Assembly: GCA_046349635.1 (NCBI GenBank)
Contig: JAXMBX010000064.1
Location: 1 to 25,906, forward strand
Reading direction: 5' to 3'
DNA from: JAXMBX01 sp046349635
Lineage (GTDB): Bacteria; Planctomycetota; Planctomycetia; Planctomycetales; Planctomycetaceae
DNA: 25,906 nucleotides
Part shown: positions 1 through 6,990 of the stretch, piece by piece
Position numbering within the stretch: position 1 is the stretch's first letter
How the letters are laid out: each line of letters opens with the position of its first letter
Program-made: the position numbers and the translations under genes
Notes under the pieces: model-generated
What the model saw: the letters and a program-made list of their open reading frames with translations, nothing else
Database searches by the model: none
What the model was told of the DNA's origin: nothing

Positions 1-1
1 T

Positions 2-151
2 GTCCTGAAGCTGATCGTGACGGCCCCGGCAAAACCAGGTCCGCTCAACGAAACATTCACCCTGACGATCGCCGGTAGTTCGACGCCGTTGACGTTCAAG
101 GCCATCGGTAAGGTCGAAGCGAGCAATACCACCGCCTCTGCAACAGAGTGA
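2..151 (+). CDS. C-terminal fragment of an Ig-like / DUF1573-like protein (5' end outside window)
   Basis: An open frame enters from the left edge and stops with TGA at 149-151, giving 49 visible residues. The segment alternates hydrophobic and polar residues like the last beta strands of an Ig-like fold. The stretch PGPLNETFTLTIAG, followed by LTFKAIGKVE, resembles the end of DUF1573-type repeats that are frequent in planctomycete exported proteins. Too little is visible for a firm family call. The strong terminator just downstream fits a gene end here. The start, signal peptide and function cannot be judged from this window. Confidence 0.5.
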   Translation, partial: VLKLIVTAPAKPGPLNETFTLTIAGSSTPLTFKAIGKVEASNTTASATE

Positions 152-179
152 TCCTGGTACGCGGTTGATTTCAATAAAT

Positions 180-217
180 AAAACGACCGGAACCTGAGAA
201 GGGTTCCGGTCGTTTTT
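180..217. terminator. Bidirectional Rho-independent terminator
   Basis: A perfect 14-bp stem pairs 181-194 with 202-215 around a 7-nt loop. It is followed by a T run on the plus strand and preceded by an A run, so it can work on both strands. It lies between the plus-strand fragment ending at 151 and the minus-strand dps gene ending at 249, and serves both convergent genes. Confidence 0.93.
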
Positions 218-248
218 TGTTTCTGCCGGATAAACTGCTTAGACGGGT

Positions 249-731
249 TCAATTATTCCCTTGCAGGTGGGCCTCGACGAACCAGAGCTTCTTATCCAGG
301 TCGCGAGAGATTCCGGTGAACAGATCCGCGGTGTCGGCGTCTCCCAATTCATCGGACTGATCGATGGCAGCCCGGACGGATTTGCCCATTGTGGCAAGAG
401 CGGTGGAGAGGGCCTCAACGTGATCGCGCCCGCTGGTGATGGTCAGCGGGTAGGCGGGAAGTTTCGACTTTTGACTGACCGCGGCAATGGTTCCTTCCGC
501 GGTTCCGCCGAGGGCGGTAATCCGTTCGGCGACATCATCCACAAAGCCGAGGACTTCACCGGCAACGCTATCGAAGAGTTCGTGCAGGGCGATGAAGTGG
601 GGGCCCTTGACGTTCCAGTGGGCCTGTTTGGTCTGAAGCTGAAGGTTGATGAGATCGGCCAGGTGCTGGTTGAGGAGTTGGCAGATTTGAGTCCGCTTGT
701 CGGCGGGAAGGTCGTTCTTAGTGGGATTCAT
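249..731 (-). CDS. dps: Dps-family ferritin-like DNA-protecting protein
   Basis: 160 aa, the usual size for Dps. Dps forms a cytoplasmic dodecamer that oxidises Fe(II) with peroxide, stores the iron, and often protects DNA under starvation or oxidative stress. The conserved ferroxidase pattern is visible: H38 (in KQAHWNVKG), H50 and D54 (in HELFD), then D65 and E69 (in DDVAER). These match the inter-subunit iron site of the family. The start is supported by GGAG about 8 nt before the ATG. The N-terminus is short with few lysines, so direct DNA binding is uncertain. The gene is monocistronic: a terminator lies downstream and a tRNA on the other strand lies upstream. A possible -10 (TAGAAT) lies at 771-776. 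Confidence 0.93.
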   Translation of the reverse strand: MNPTKNDLPADKRTQICQLLNQHLADLINLQLQTKQAHWNVKGPHFIALHELFDSVAGEVLGFVDDVAERITALGGTAEGTIAAVSQKSKLPAYPLTITSGRDHVEALSTALATMGKSVRAAIDQSDELGDADTADLFTGISRDLDKKLWFVEAHLQGNN

Positions 732-770
732 GGAGTTCTCCGGTCGTATTGAAATAGCAGGATTTCGGTA

Positions 771-776
771 ATTCTA
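771..776 (-). promoter_or_regulatory. Possible -10 element of the dps promoter
   Basis: Read on the minus strand this is TAGAAT, about 40 nt before the dps start codon. The -35 position 17 bp further up reads CTGGTC, a poor match to TTGACA, so any promoter here may depend on an activator or another sigma factor. No clear OxyR or PerR site was recognised. Confidence 0.3.
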
Positions 777-892
777 GCGATCGGACGATGGGCGACCAGT
801 GGCGGAAGTTCACTGCGGTCGGGGATTGACCGAACTCCAGTAAGAGTCGACGTGTCAAATATTTGGGGCGTGGAATGACGGAATGGAGTGGC

Positions 893-920
893 TTGACTTC
901 GGGGGTCGTTCGGCTATATT
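893..920 (+). promoter_or_regulatory. Sigma-70-type promoter of the tRNA-Arg gene
   Basis: TTGACT at 893-898, a 16-bp spacer, and TATATT at 915-920. The predicted start of transcription near 927 is about 17 nt before the mature tRNA 5' end, a sensible length for a leader removed by RNase P. Confidence 0.7.
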
Positions 921-943
921 CGGAATCACGCTGCAAGCAGCGG

Positions 944-1017
<74 letters not shown>

Positions 1018-1037
1018 TTCGTTTTTGTGGGGATTTT

Positions 1038-1062
1038 AAGCTCTTGCATGGCAAGAGCTTTT
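1038..1062 (+). terminator. Rho-independent terminator of the tRNA transcript
   Basis: A perfect 10-bp stem pairs 1038-1047 with 1051-1060 around a 3-nt ATG loop, ending in a short T run. It begins 21 nt after the tRNA, so the tRNA is a single-gene transcript separated from the CbiX-like gene. Confidence 0.85.
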
Positions 1063-1168
1063 GTCGTTCTTTGGGGGGGCTGTTTGCGGTTGCTCCTCGT
1101 TCCCCGGGAGTTTCCCCGGTGATAATACAGGACGCCAATAAACGAATGTTTCCACCCTTGAGGATCTC

Positions 1169-2515
1169 ATGCCGCCGATAACCGGAACACTCCTGATTCC
1201 CAGGGATGTGGGGGCGGCGTGGTGCACGGAGCAGATCGAGGAGTTGGCCCGTAGGCTGGGGGAACGCCTGAGCCAGCCGGTCATTGTGGGATTCCCGGAT
1301 GATCCCGAGTGTTCGATTCCTCACGGGATTGAAGCGCTGATCAATGCAGGGGTGAACGACCTGGTGGTCGTCCCATTCGGTGTTCTTCCCATTCCGAGGG
1401 AGGGAAGAATTCATCAATCCCTCGTCTGGGCGAGGGAGAAGTGGCCCGCAGTTGCAGTCCGGATCGCGGCACCGCTGACGTGGCTGGAATGGAGCGACTG
1501 GATTCGGCGATCCGCCCTGGATGCCCTCAAGGAATGGATGCTCGATCCGGAGATGACTGCCGTTCTGCTCGTGGGACAAGGTTCCCCCGATTCTCTCGCG
1601 AATGCCAATCTCGCACGACTGTCACACCTGATTCAGGAAGATGACTCCCTCCCCTGCGTGAAGTATGCATTTTTGTATGGAGTCCGCCCCGGAATCCCTG
1701 GCCAGATCGATGCCATCGCCCGGGAAAGATACCAGCACGTCGTCGTTATTCCCTGGCTGCTCGGAGAAGGGGAACTGCTGCAGCAGTTACGGATGGAGTT
1801 GAAGCGGGTGACGCAGGGGTATCATCTCAATGCCGCGGTCCTTACTCCCCCTGTGGCGCATGGCTCGCTGGTGAACTTCCTGGCATCAAACCAGTATGCA
1901 GCCGTATCGGATGATGAAGGGATGTTTTCCAAATCGGAGACCAGCGATCCAACGGATGGTCTCACGGATTCCGAACGGGTGGAACTGCAGGAACTGGAGC
2001 AGCGCATCAACGCGTTGCTCCCTCCGGAGTACAAGGGACGCTTCCAGGAAGTCCGGCCTCGATCGATGGGAACGGCCAAGTTGAAATATGACAGTCAGGG
2101 GAATGTCGCGTGGGATGAGATCTGGACCAGTTTTTGTGATCTGGCACTCGCGGGTGGCCCCCCCCATCGGGGCATGCTGTTGGAAGGGGTGACTTCCGAA
2201 CAGGCGCTCGCGGAACCGGAGAAATATCAGCAGGTCGTGGCTGAGATTGAGCGGGGGATCCGGATGGTGACCGGCCTGCCGACGCTCCCGAGCAAAGTTC
2301 CCGGCTGGGTGGGGATTCGATGTCACAATGAAGACATGGCAGTCTGGCTGATGCGCGCAATCGTCGTGGAGAACGTGATGGTCCGCCGTGAAGGGGACAT
2401 TCTGTATCTCCCCGCGGGCCCCCACTTCCGGGTCGAGAAGGAAATCAAGAACGTGATTACTTCCCTGGCGAAGACCGTCCACTACTGGACCGCACACCTC
2501 AAACAGCGCCCGTGA
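1169..2515 (+). CDS. Duplicated CbiX/SirB-like (sirohydrochlorin chelatase fold) protein with extra C-terminal domain
   Basis: 448 aa; GAGG lies 5-6 nt before the ATG. Residues about 5-120 and 128-245 each look like one half of the type II chelatase fold (CbiX/SirB). The second half begins VLLVGQGSPDSLAN, matching the family start VGxGSxDxxAN. The family inserts Co(II) or Fe(II) into sirohydrochlorin using a His in HGS and a second His in the sheet core. Here the first half has IPRD and the second has QGS, and the second-His segments read VVPFGVLPIPREG and VIPWLLGEGEL, so the metal-binding histidines appear lost. Residues about 270-448 form an unrecognised domain containing GGPPHRG, a following EIERGI helix and a closing AGPHFRVEKE segment. 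No cobalamin or siroheme gene is adjacent and no cobalamin riboswitch was seen. It may be a non-catalytic or repurposed relative; chelatase activity is doubtful. Confidence 0.75.
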   Translation: MPPITGTLLIPRDVGAAWCTEQIEELARRLGERLSQPVIVGFPDDPECSIPHGIEALINAGVNDLVVVPFGVLPIPREGRIHQSLVWAREKWPAVAVRIAAPLTWLEWSDWIRRSALDALKEWMLDPEMTAVLLVGQGSPDSLANANLARLSHLIQEDDSLPCVKYAFLYGVRPGIPGQIDAIARERYQHVVVIPWLLGEGELLQQLRMELKRVTQGYHLNAAVLTPPVAHGSLVNFLASNQYAAVSDDEGMFSKSETSDPTDGLTDSERVELQELEQRINALLPPEYKGRFQEVRPRSMGTAKLKYDSQGNVAWDEIWTSFCDLALAGGPPHRGMLLEGVTSEQALAEPEKYQQVVAEIERGIRMVTGLPTLPSKVPGWVGIRCHNEDMAVWLMRAIVVENVMVRREGDILYLPAGPHFRVEKEIKNVITSLAKTVHYWTAHLKQRP

Positions 2516-2524
2516 CAGGCTGCC

Positions 2525-3559
2525 TTATTTCGCCGGTGTCCCGGACTCTTTCCCAACCGGCGGGTAGATCGTCTTCCAGTCCCGTTGCATGTCGATGACG
2601 ATCCAGTGACGCTGATCCGCTTCATTCAACGCACGGTCCAACCTGCCGAAAGTTGATTTGCGGTCATAGGCATATTCGCGGTTGGCGTCCGTATGGTGGA
2701 CAATCACTCCCAGTCTGGATCCCTGTGCGGAGGTCGTCCAGCGGAGCATTTCATAATCGCCGTCAGAGTTCCCAAAGGCGGCGATGGGACGGCGCCCGAT
2801 GAATTTCTGAATTCCGACAGGCTTGCCAGTTTTGTCGTCGATGAAGTCCAGTGCCGGTTGGCGGATGAGGACGGGGGTGTCTCCACGGAGTTCGTATTTC
2901 AGCTTGATCGAACTGCCGACGACCTGTTCGGGAGGGATGCCATAGGCTTGTTCAACCCAGGGACGCATGAACTCGATGCCACCCCCGGAGACGATGTACG
3001 TCTTAAATCCGTTGGCGCGGAGATACGCCAGGAGCTCGACCATCGGTCGGAAGACGAGTTCATTGTAGGGGCGATGGAAGCGGGGGTGGCGGGCGGTCTT
3101 GAGCCAGTCCTTGACGATTTGCTCGAATTCCTCCGTGGTCATCCCCGCATGAGTGGCCATGACCAACTCCACGATTCCTTTTTCGCCGCTCGCGGCAACG
3201 CTTTTGAGGTCTCCCTCCAGAACCCCCTGAAAAGGTTGCTGCGCCTTCCATTCGGGATGCTGTGCGGCGAGGGCCTTCACCCGGTCGATGGCAAAGGCGA
3301 GTTGGAAATACATGGGCTGTTCGGACCAGAGGGTGCCGTCATTATCGAAAGTGGCGATCCGCTCCTCCGGGGGAAAATAGTCCGGCGTATCTTTCGTGGT
3401 GACTCGTCGGACGAAGTCAAGAATGGCAGTCCGGGCCGGCCCTTCATTCCACGAGGGAAGAGGGCTCTGAGCGAACAGGAGCGATGCTCCCTGCCCCTCC
3501 ATCACGAGGACGATCAGGCCGAGACTTAACCATCGTTTGGGCATCATGGCGAAACTCAT
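2525..3559 (-). CDS. Exported HAD-superfamily phosphatase (phosphoserine phosphatase-like)
   Basis: 344 aa. An N-terminal signal peptide is apparent (basic MPKRW, hydrophobic LSLGLIVLV, likely cleavage near FAQS at about 31-32). HAD motifs are complete: motif I FDNDGTLW with nucleophile D72 and acid/base D74; motif II VSGGG with S191; motif III K252; motif IV FGNSDGD with D266 and D268. A large cap lies between motifs I and II (about 80-180), as in the SerB-like class. It should hydrolyse a phosphomonoester outside the cytoplasm; the substrate is unknown. It starts only 6 bp after the stop of the Gly-rich TPR gene, so the two are probably co-transcribed and perhaps translationally coupled, since no good Shine-Dalgarno is visible. 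Later ATGs at 3547 and 3544 are possible starts. It converges with the CbiX-like gene with a 9-bp gap and no clear terminator. Confidence 0.85.
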   Translation of the reverse strand: MSFAMMPKRWLSLGLIVLVMEGQGASLLFAQSPLPSWNEGPARTAILDFVRRVTTKDTPDYFPPEERIATFDNDGTLWSEQPMYFQLAFAIDRVKALAAQHPEWKAQQPFQGVLEGDLKSVAASGEKGIVELVMATHAGMTTEEFEQIVKDWLKTARHPRFHRPYNELVFRPMVELLAYLRANGFKTYIVSGGGIEFMRPWVEQAYGIPPEQVVGSSIKLKYELRGDTPVLIRQPALDFIDDKTGKPVGIQKFIGRRPIAAFGNSDGDYEMLRWTTSAQGSRLGVIVHHTDANREYAYDRKSTFGRLDRALNEADQRHWIVIDMQRDWKTIYPPVGKESGTPAK

Positions 3560-3565
3560 GGAGGC

Positions 3566-5659
3566 TTAACCCGCTTTAGAGAAGGTCAGCTTGGTTTTAT
3601 CCTCCAACGGCGAAAAGATCAGGGTGCCATCGTCGTTCAGGGTGATCGTGCTGATCATGACGCCGCCGGAGTCCGGCTGCATGACAAGGTTGTTGCCGCG
3701 GACGACATAGGCGCCTTTCACCTCCTGGGGCTTGCCGTTTTGTGTGAACTTCCAGGAGAAGGAGTCGTCCTTTTTGAGCGTGAGTGCAAAATCCCCCGAC
3801 TTGGCCTGCGCTTTCCAATCCCCGTACAGTTTCTCCATCGGATAAGCCGGCTTGTCGACATTCGGAGGCGTCGTGTTCGCCGTACTGGCCTGGCTGTCGT
3901 CAGCAGGCGAGTACATCTTGACCAGATCTGCGGAAAGCTGGTCGTTCGGCTGCAGCTTGACGACGTCCTTCCATTGTTTGACCGCGTCCTCCTTGTGGTC
4001 GCAGGTCAGGTAGTGATAAGCGAGGAGGAAGTGGTTGTCAGCCGCCTGGGGATTGTCCTTGGCGGCGTCTTCCAGCTTGCGGAGTTGGGTCGTGTAGGTT
4101 TCAGAATTGCCGTAGAGGCTGATCATGGTGGTCCAATCCCATCCCGGACCTGCAGCGAGTACGGCATGGATGGCCGCCGCGGATTCCCGATATCGTCCCA
4201 GGGCGAACAGGCAGAGGCTGCGGAATTCATTGATAGCGGCGTCTCGCGGAGCTTTTGTCAGAGCCTGGTCCGTGAGCGTCATGGCGTCGTCGAAGCGTTC
4301 CTCAAAGAATGCAGTCCGGGCCTGATCGAATGTTTGCGTCAGCGGATCCTCGGGTGCGGGGGCATCCGGATTGTTGGGATCCGCTTGCGCCGCGTTAGCC
4401 TGATTTCCACTGTTCGGATCTCCGGTGACCGGTTCCGTGTAGGAAGTGACGGCTTGGTTGTCAACATACACCGGTCCGTCACAGTAGGGATTGGAATAGT
4501 CGCTCACGCCGAACGCGGAATTGACGACATTGATCCCCCACATGGTGGCACCGAAGGCCATCGCGACAGGATAGGTATCCCAGAGATAGTTCCAGCGTCC
4601 ATTCCCCCAGGCGGGGCCGTAACCGTTGTACCACCCCCCCCAGTTGCGAGACCATTGTCCCGCGGGGCCGTAATAGCCGGCGTAGCCGAAGGCTCCATTC
4701 GGACCGACCGCACCCCCGTGCCCCCAGACTGCTCCATTGGGACCAATGCCCGTGGTGTGGCCGTAGGCCCCATTCGGCCCGATACCGGTGGTATGTCCCC
4801 AGTAACCTCCATTGGGGCCCACGGCTCCAGTATGCCCCCAGTAGCCATTCGGTCCCCAGAACCCGACGTGATTGATTTCACCACCGTTCGGGCCGGTCCA
4901 TTGTTGATGGTGCCAGTCCCCGTCGTTGTAGTGACTCTGCAAATCGTTGAAGCGATTGGACAGATCGTTGCTGCGGTCCTGGATTGAGCCACGGTTTCCG
5001 CTGAACTGTTGGCTGCCGCCGTTCGCTCCGGGGCGGTTGGTGTTATTGATGTTTGGGTTGCGTGTACCTGCTCCCCCCTGACCGAAGCGATTACCACCTG
5101 CACCCCCCCCTCCCAGGCCAGGGAGGGAAGTCGTGCTGGCACCGGGGAGCCTGCCTCCCCCCGCACCTTGTCCACCCAGACCGAAGTTCTGACGAGTCCC
5201 CCCGCCGTCGGCACCCGGTTGATGTCTGGAGGAGAAGTCCTGGCGTGTGATCCCGCCACCGGGATTAATCTCGGGCCGACTTCCAATACCGAAGTTCCCT
5301 CCTCCGGCCCCGGGATTGTGGACGACATTCGGGCGATTACCTCCACCCAAGTCCCCCCGGAAGTTGTCGCCACCGAGGTTCCCGCGATTGAATCCGTCAC
5401 CGCCGCCCGCGCGGTTAAAACCGCCGCCACCCCCTTCAAAAGAGGGACGCTGTGCGGGGGCAGAGGGACGGAATCCTCCACCCGAAAATCCGCCACCCCC
5501 TCCGAATCCGCCGTCACCTCCGCGGAAGCCACCTCCGCCACCACTGAAACCCCCACCGCCGAAACCACCCCCACCAAAGCCGCGCCCCCAGAGGTGATTT
5601 TGAGTGAGTGCAACGGCCGACAGAACGACGACGCAGGAAAGAAGAAGGAAGCGTTTCAT
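3566..5659 (-). CDS. Exported Gly-rich protein with GPNG repeats, TPR region and C-terminal beta domain
   Basis: 697 aa from the ATG at 5659 (GAGG 7 nt upstream). A longer reading to 5749 would put 30 residues before a clean signal peptide (MKRFLLLSCVVVLSAVALTQ), so I chose the shorter start. Order of parts: signal peptide; Gly-rich, Arg/Phe/Asn-containing region about 24-215; six GPNG motifs with GHTTG and WGH spacers about 250-331; aromatic WNYLWDTYPVAMAFGATMWG segment about 360-390; Asp/Asn/Pro linker; TPR-like helices about 436-590; and a C-terminal YGDWKAQ...NDDGTLIFSP module about 610-697 that resembles lipocalin-like or TIGR03066-like beta domains. The N-terminal half is likely disordered or fibrous and surface-exposed; the TPR part suggests protein binding. 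It is the middle gene of a three-gene operon of exported proteins. Function is unknown. Confidence 0.85.
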   Translation of the reverse strand: MKRFLLLSCVVVLSAVALTQNHLWGRGFGGGGFGGGGFSGGGGGFRGGDGGFGGGGGFSGGGFRPSAPAQRPSFEGGGGGFNRAGGGDGFNRGNLGGDNFRGDLGGGNRPNVVHNPGAGGGNFGIGSRPEINPGGGITRQDFSSRHQPGADGGGTRQNFGLGGQGAGGGRLPGASTTSLPGLGGGGAGGNRFGQGGAGTRNPNINNTNRPGANGGSQQFSGNRGSIQDRSNDLSNRFNDLQSHYNDGDWHHQQWTGPNGGEINHVGFWGPNGYWGHTGAVGPNGGYWGHTTGIGPNGAYGHTTGIGPNGAVWGHGGAVGPNGAFGYAGYYGPAGQWSRNWGGWYNGYGPAWGNGRWNYLWDTYPVAMAFGATMWGINVVNSAFGVSDYSNPYCDGPVYVDNQAVTSYTEPVTGDPNSGNQANAAQADPNNPDAPAPEDPLTQTFDQARTAFFEERFDDAMTLTDQALTKAPRDAAINEFRSLCLFALGRYRESAAAIHAVLAAGPGWDWTTMISLYGNSETYTTQLRKLEDAAKDNPQAADNHFLLAYHYLTCDHKEDAVKQWKDVVKLQPNDQLSADLVKMYSPADDSQASTANTTPPNVDKPAYPMEKLYGDWKAQAKSGDFALTLKKDDSFSWKFTQNGKPQEVKGAYVVRGNNLVMQPDSGGVMISTITLNDDGTLIFSPLEDKTKLTFSKAG
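4651..4900 (-). repeat. GPNG-motif tandem repeats within the Gly-rich protein
   Basis: Six imperfect units carrying GPNG[A/G/Y/E], plus a terminal GPAG, are encoded 24-45 bases apart. Neighbouring units share GHTTGIGPNGA. On the plus strand the recurrent word is CCATTNGGNCC. Unit lengths vary and third positions differ, so the repeat is not a recent perfect expansion. Histidines and aromatic residues recur in the spacers. Confidence 0.85.
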
Positions 5660-5754
5660 GAGAAGGCCTCTTGAATCAGAAGAGGATTGAATTCCAGGAA
5701 GAAGGACTGCAGTCGAACAAGAAAAGCGAACTCGCTCGCCGATCTGCAAACGAA

Positions 5755-6669
5755 CTATTTTTTCACAGGCGGAGGTTGTCGAACAACACGGCGGGACACG
5801 TCCGGCAATCGGAGGCCATCTTTGTAACGACCTGCGTAGGAAATGATCATCGCGTCGGTACCCTCGCGGAGATAATTCACTTTTCCGGAGAGGTGACTGG
5901 CATTGGCATCGAGACCGGAAAGGTGAACGGACCAGCTCAAGTCCTGTTCCAGGGTCCAGAGACCTTCGGCAAATCCGCCCGTGGAGTCAAAGACCCAGGA
6001 GCGGAATTGCTTGCGTTCCGGATCCCATCCGATACGGTGACTCCCTTTCATGCTGGCCGAGTCGGTCTTCACTTCGAAATGCCCGATCAGATAGTTGCCG
6101 TCCTCGGTCCACTTCCACTCTGTCGAGACGACGCTGTCCTGCGATTCCTCGCGCCACCTTCCTTCCAGCCAGGCGAGATCCTTGAGACGTTCATGAGGAG
6201 TCATATCGGGGTCCGCCAGTTCGCGGACACTCGCCATCAGCCAGGTGCCGTCGGGCTGTTTCACATGTGTGACGGTGTATCGTGAGCGGGAAATGGCCCC
6301 CTTGACTTTATCTTTTGGGATGCGGGTCGAAATCCCTTCCTCTGTCATGACGCCCGCCGCGATAGGACGAATCGAGACGAGTTCAATTTTCACGGAAGCG
6401 GGGGGAGTCGCCGCAAACATGGCGGTTAGTTCCCCTTCGATCGCCTTGCGTCCATGGAAGACGACACCCGAGGAATCGACATATTCCGCTTCGGGAGTGA
6501 ACATCGCCGCGATCGCCTTGGCGTCGCGAGCGTCATAGGCCTTGGTATAGCGTTCCGCCGCGTCAGCGACGGCTTGCTGCAATTTCACTTGCTCGGGATC
6601 GACTGCATAAGCAAATGAACAACAAACCAAAACAGAAGAAAACAGCAGGTGAATTCGATATTGAGACAT
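5755..6669 (-). CDS. Exported NTF2-like (SgcJ/EcaC, SnoaL-type) protein with lipocalin-like C-terminal domain
   Basis: 304 aa from the ATG at 6669, preceded by GGGAG 6-7 nt upstream. A more distal start at 6726 would place residues before the signal peptide (MSQYRIHLLFSSVLVCCSFAYA). Residues about 27-150 match the NTF2-like cone fold of the SgcJ/EcaC type: AERYTKAYDARDAKAIAAMFTPEAEYVD, then FHGRKAIEGEL, then a VTHVKQPDGTWLMASVRE strand. Residues about 160-300 (LAWLEGRWREES onward, Trp-rich strands) look like a lipocalin-type or DUF1579-like beta barrel. Such modules bind small molecules, but no catalytic residue can be assigned. It is the first gene of a minus-strand operon with the Gly-rich protein (95-bp gap) and the HAD phosphatase; a good promoter lies at 6722-6751. 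Confidence 0.8.
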   Translation of the reverse strand: MSQYRIHLLFSSVLVCCSFAYAVDPEQVKLQQAVADAAERYTKAYDARDAKAIAAMFTPEAEYVDSSGVVFHGRKAIEGELTAMFAATPPASVKIELVSIRPIAAGVMTEEGISTRIPKDKVKGAISRSRYTVTHVKQPDGTWLMASVRELADPDMTPHERLKDLAWLEGRWREESQDSVVSTEWKWTEDGNYLIGHFEVKTDSASMKGSHRIGWDPERKQFRSWVFDSTGGFAEGLWTLEQDLSWSVHLSGLDANASHLSGKVNYLREGTDAMIISYAGRYKDGLRLPDVSRRVVRQPPPVKK

Positions 6670-6721
6670 GAGAGAAACTCCCGGCGTGCCCGCGTTCAAG
6701 ATTCCGGAAAGGACGAATGCA

Positions 6722-6751
6722 ATCATAGCTCAGAGAAAACTTGTTTGACAA
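6722..6751 (-). promoter_or_regulatory. Sigma-70-type promoter of the secreted-protein operon
   Basis: Read on the minus strand: TTGTCA (6751-6746), an 18-bp spacer, then TATGAT (6727-6722). Transcription would begin near 6714, leaving a 5' leader of about 45 nt before the ATG at 6669. Confidence 0.6.
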
Positions 6752-6827
6752 CAATTTCAGGAGATAAAAGAAGATCCAAGATATGCTTGCGAGTTGATGA
6801 ATGACGAGAGCTTGACGCGGTAAAAAA

Positions 6828-6858
6828 ATGACGTGCAGAAATGAGCAGGATGACGTGC
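6828..6858. repeat. Direct repeat ATGACGTGC, 22 bp apart
   Basis: ATGACGTGC occurs at 6828-6836 and 6850-6858, a start-to-start distance of 22 bp, about two helical turns. A partial copy (ATGACG) is at 6801-6806. This spacing between divergent genes fits a regulator binding site, but no known consensus was matched. Confidence 0.5.
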
Positions 6859-6990
6859 GGGTGATCGATTTTGCCGTGGATCGGAGGCGGGGGCGTTTTT
6901 TTCTTTTCGAAAAGAGTCGAATTCCGGCGGTCAGAAGATGAGAATAAGGGATTGATCCGTAGCCTCCTCTCAGGTCTCAATAAGGTTGTC

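Larger units (their letters stand above)
6670..6990. other. Divergent intergenic regulatory region
   Basis: This 321-bp stretch separates the minus-strand secreted operon from the plus-strand formylglycine-generating enzyme gene. It contains the minus-strand promoter at 6722-6751 and a direct repeat of ATGACGTGC at 6828 and 6850 with a related ATGACG at 6801. Open frames crossing it on both strands lack good starts and only extend the flanking genes upstream. I found no RNA gene or terminator in it. Confidence 0.6.

Noticed and set aside
718..936. A 72-codon minus-strand frame upstream of dps
   Set aside because: It overlaps the dps start and covers the region of the likely dps promoter and the tRNA promoter; no family or ribosome site supports it.
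1018..1168. Cobalamin riboswitch upstream of the CbiX-like gene
   Set aside because: The region is short, is mostly taken by the tRNA terminator, and shows no B12-box-like sequence.
2693..3529. A 278-codon plus-strand frame opposite the HAD phosphatase
   Set aside because: The minus strand holds all HAD motifs; the plus-strand product has no recognisable features.
3740..4987. A 415-codon plus-strand frame opposite the Gly-rich TPR protein
   Set aside because: It is a shadow of the low-complexity GC-rich gene; the product is Val/Arg/Ile/Pro-rich with no family signature, while the other strand has a signal peptide and TPRs.
5660..5749. Upstream extension of the Gly-rich protein by 30 codons
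   Set aside because: The extra residues precede a complete signal peptide, and the ATG at 5659 has a good Shine-Dalgarno.
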